This document shows positions 40,153-40,231 of a DNA stretch of 40,231 nucleotides, one piece after another; the stretch's first letter is position 1; each line of letters starts with the position of its first letter. The notes under the pieces were generated by a model. That model searched no databases, had not been told where the DNA came from, and saw only the letters and a program-made list of their open reading frames with translations. The stretch lies in NCBI GenBank assembly GCA_937958015.1, contig CALGOA010000144.1, positions 1 through 40,231 of the forward strand. The letters are read 5' to 3'. The DNA comes from an uncultured Acidimicrobiales bacterium (GTDB taxonomy: Bacteria; Actinomycetota; Acidimicrobiia; Acidimicrobiales; SZUA-35). A program made the translations under genes and the position numbers.

Positions 40153-40231
40153 GTGGGCAATCGTAGCGGTGGTTGCCGCCCACATTCCGTGGGCGGATCA
40201 CCATATGAGCTGGTAGCGGTCTGGCAGCCCG

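Noticed and set aside
40186-40231. Start of a tRNA gene at the right edge
   Set aside because: GAGCTGGTAGC looks like a D-arm, but no matching stem or acceptor pairing can be built in the bases available.

Overview
The window is a high-GC stretch of an actinobacterial chromosome. Gene content and order point to class Acidimicrobiia or a close relative, though this placement is inference. The run miaA, dapF, hflX, then lexA with a divergent LysM gene and nrdR matches the actinobacterial neighbourhood known from mycobacteria. DUF3039, CarD, DUF2510/RDD, DUF4214 and class II NrdJ proteins fit the same group. Many genes start directly at the transcription start: a [T/C]AnnnT -10 box sits 6-8 nt before ATG or GTG and there is no Shine-Dalgarno sequence. 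I used this to pick starts, and several differ from the ORF track.

Layout. 1-1740: an HK97-fold phage major capsid gene at the left edge, then a gene-free stretch with six short perfect hairpins. 1822-6236: PEP carboxylase, with a methyltransferase and an alpha/beta hydrolase on the other strand. 6242-11154: miaA coupled to a decayed APH-like pseudokinase, and divergently dapF-hflX-dapC. 11208-14823: two large secreted proteins (a propeller-like protein and a DUF4214-sugar dehydrogenase fusion). 14899-17988: dapE, lexA, an SOS-type LysM protein and nrdR. 18003-23451: a MltB-like transglycosylase, a RibD-C reductase and the B12-dependent ribonucleotide reductase nrdJ. 23655-27600: a Thr/Pro-rich anchored protein, 5-formyl-THF cyclo-ligase, an RDD protein, galE and DUF3039. 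27690-29890: a redox group (TlpA-like lipoprotein, a peroxiredoxin with an in-frame TGA at the catalytic Cys position, an acyltransferase, a rhodanese). 30196-32221: carD, a formylglycine-generating-enzyme-like protein and a metallo-beta-lactamase-fold protein without its metal ligands. 32230-35904: a PadR-controlled ABC exporter. 35925-40152: an aldo/keto reductase, a large acyl-CoA dehydrogenase and a secreted fibronectin-III-like protein.

How the genes work together. dapF, dapC and dapE supply three steps of the succinylase route to meso-diaminopimelate for peptidoglycan and lysine. LexA and the LysM protein form an SOS division-control pair, and NrdR probably represses nrdJ, whose upstream region carries DnaA boxes. 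PadR, the ATPase and the permease form one regulated export system around a shared operator.

Most notable observations: a probable selenocysteine peroxiredoxin with a well-placed bacterial SECIS hairpin; a 67-bp palindromic repeat found twice, each time directly after a TAA stop; three evenly spaced SOS-like boxes at lexA; several apparent pseudoenzymes; a pentapeptide-coding 15-bp tandem repeat at the NrdJ N-terminus; and a bidirectional leaderless promoter between ppc and a methyltransferase.
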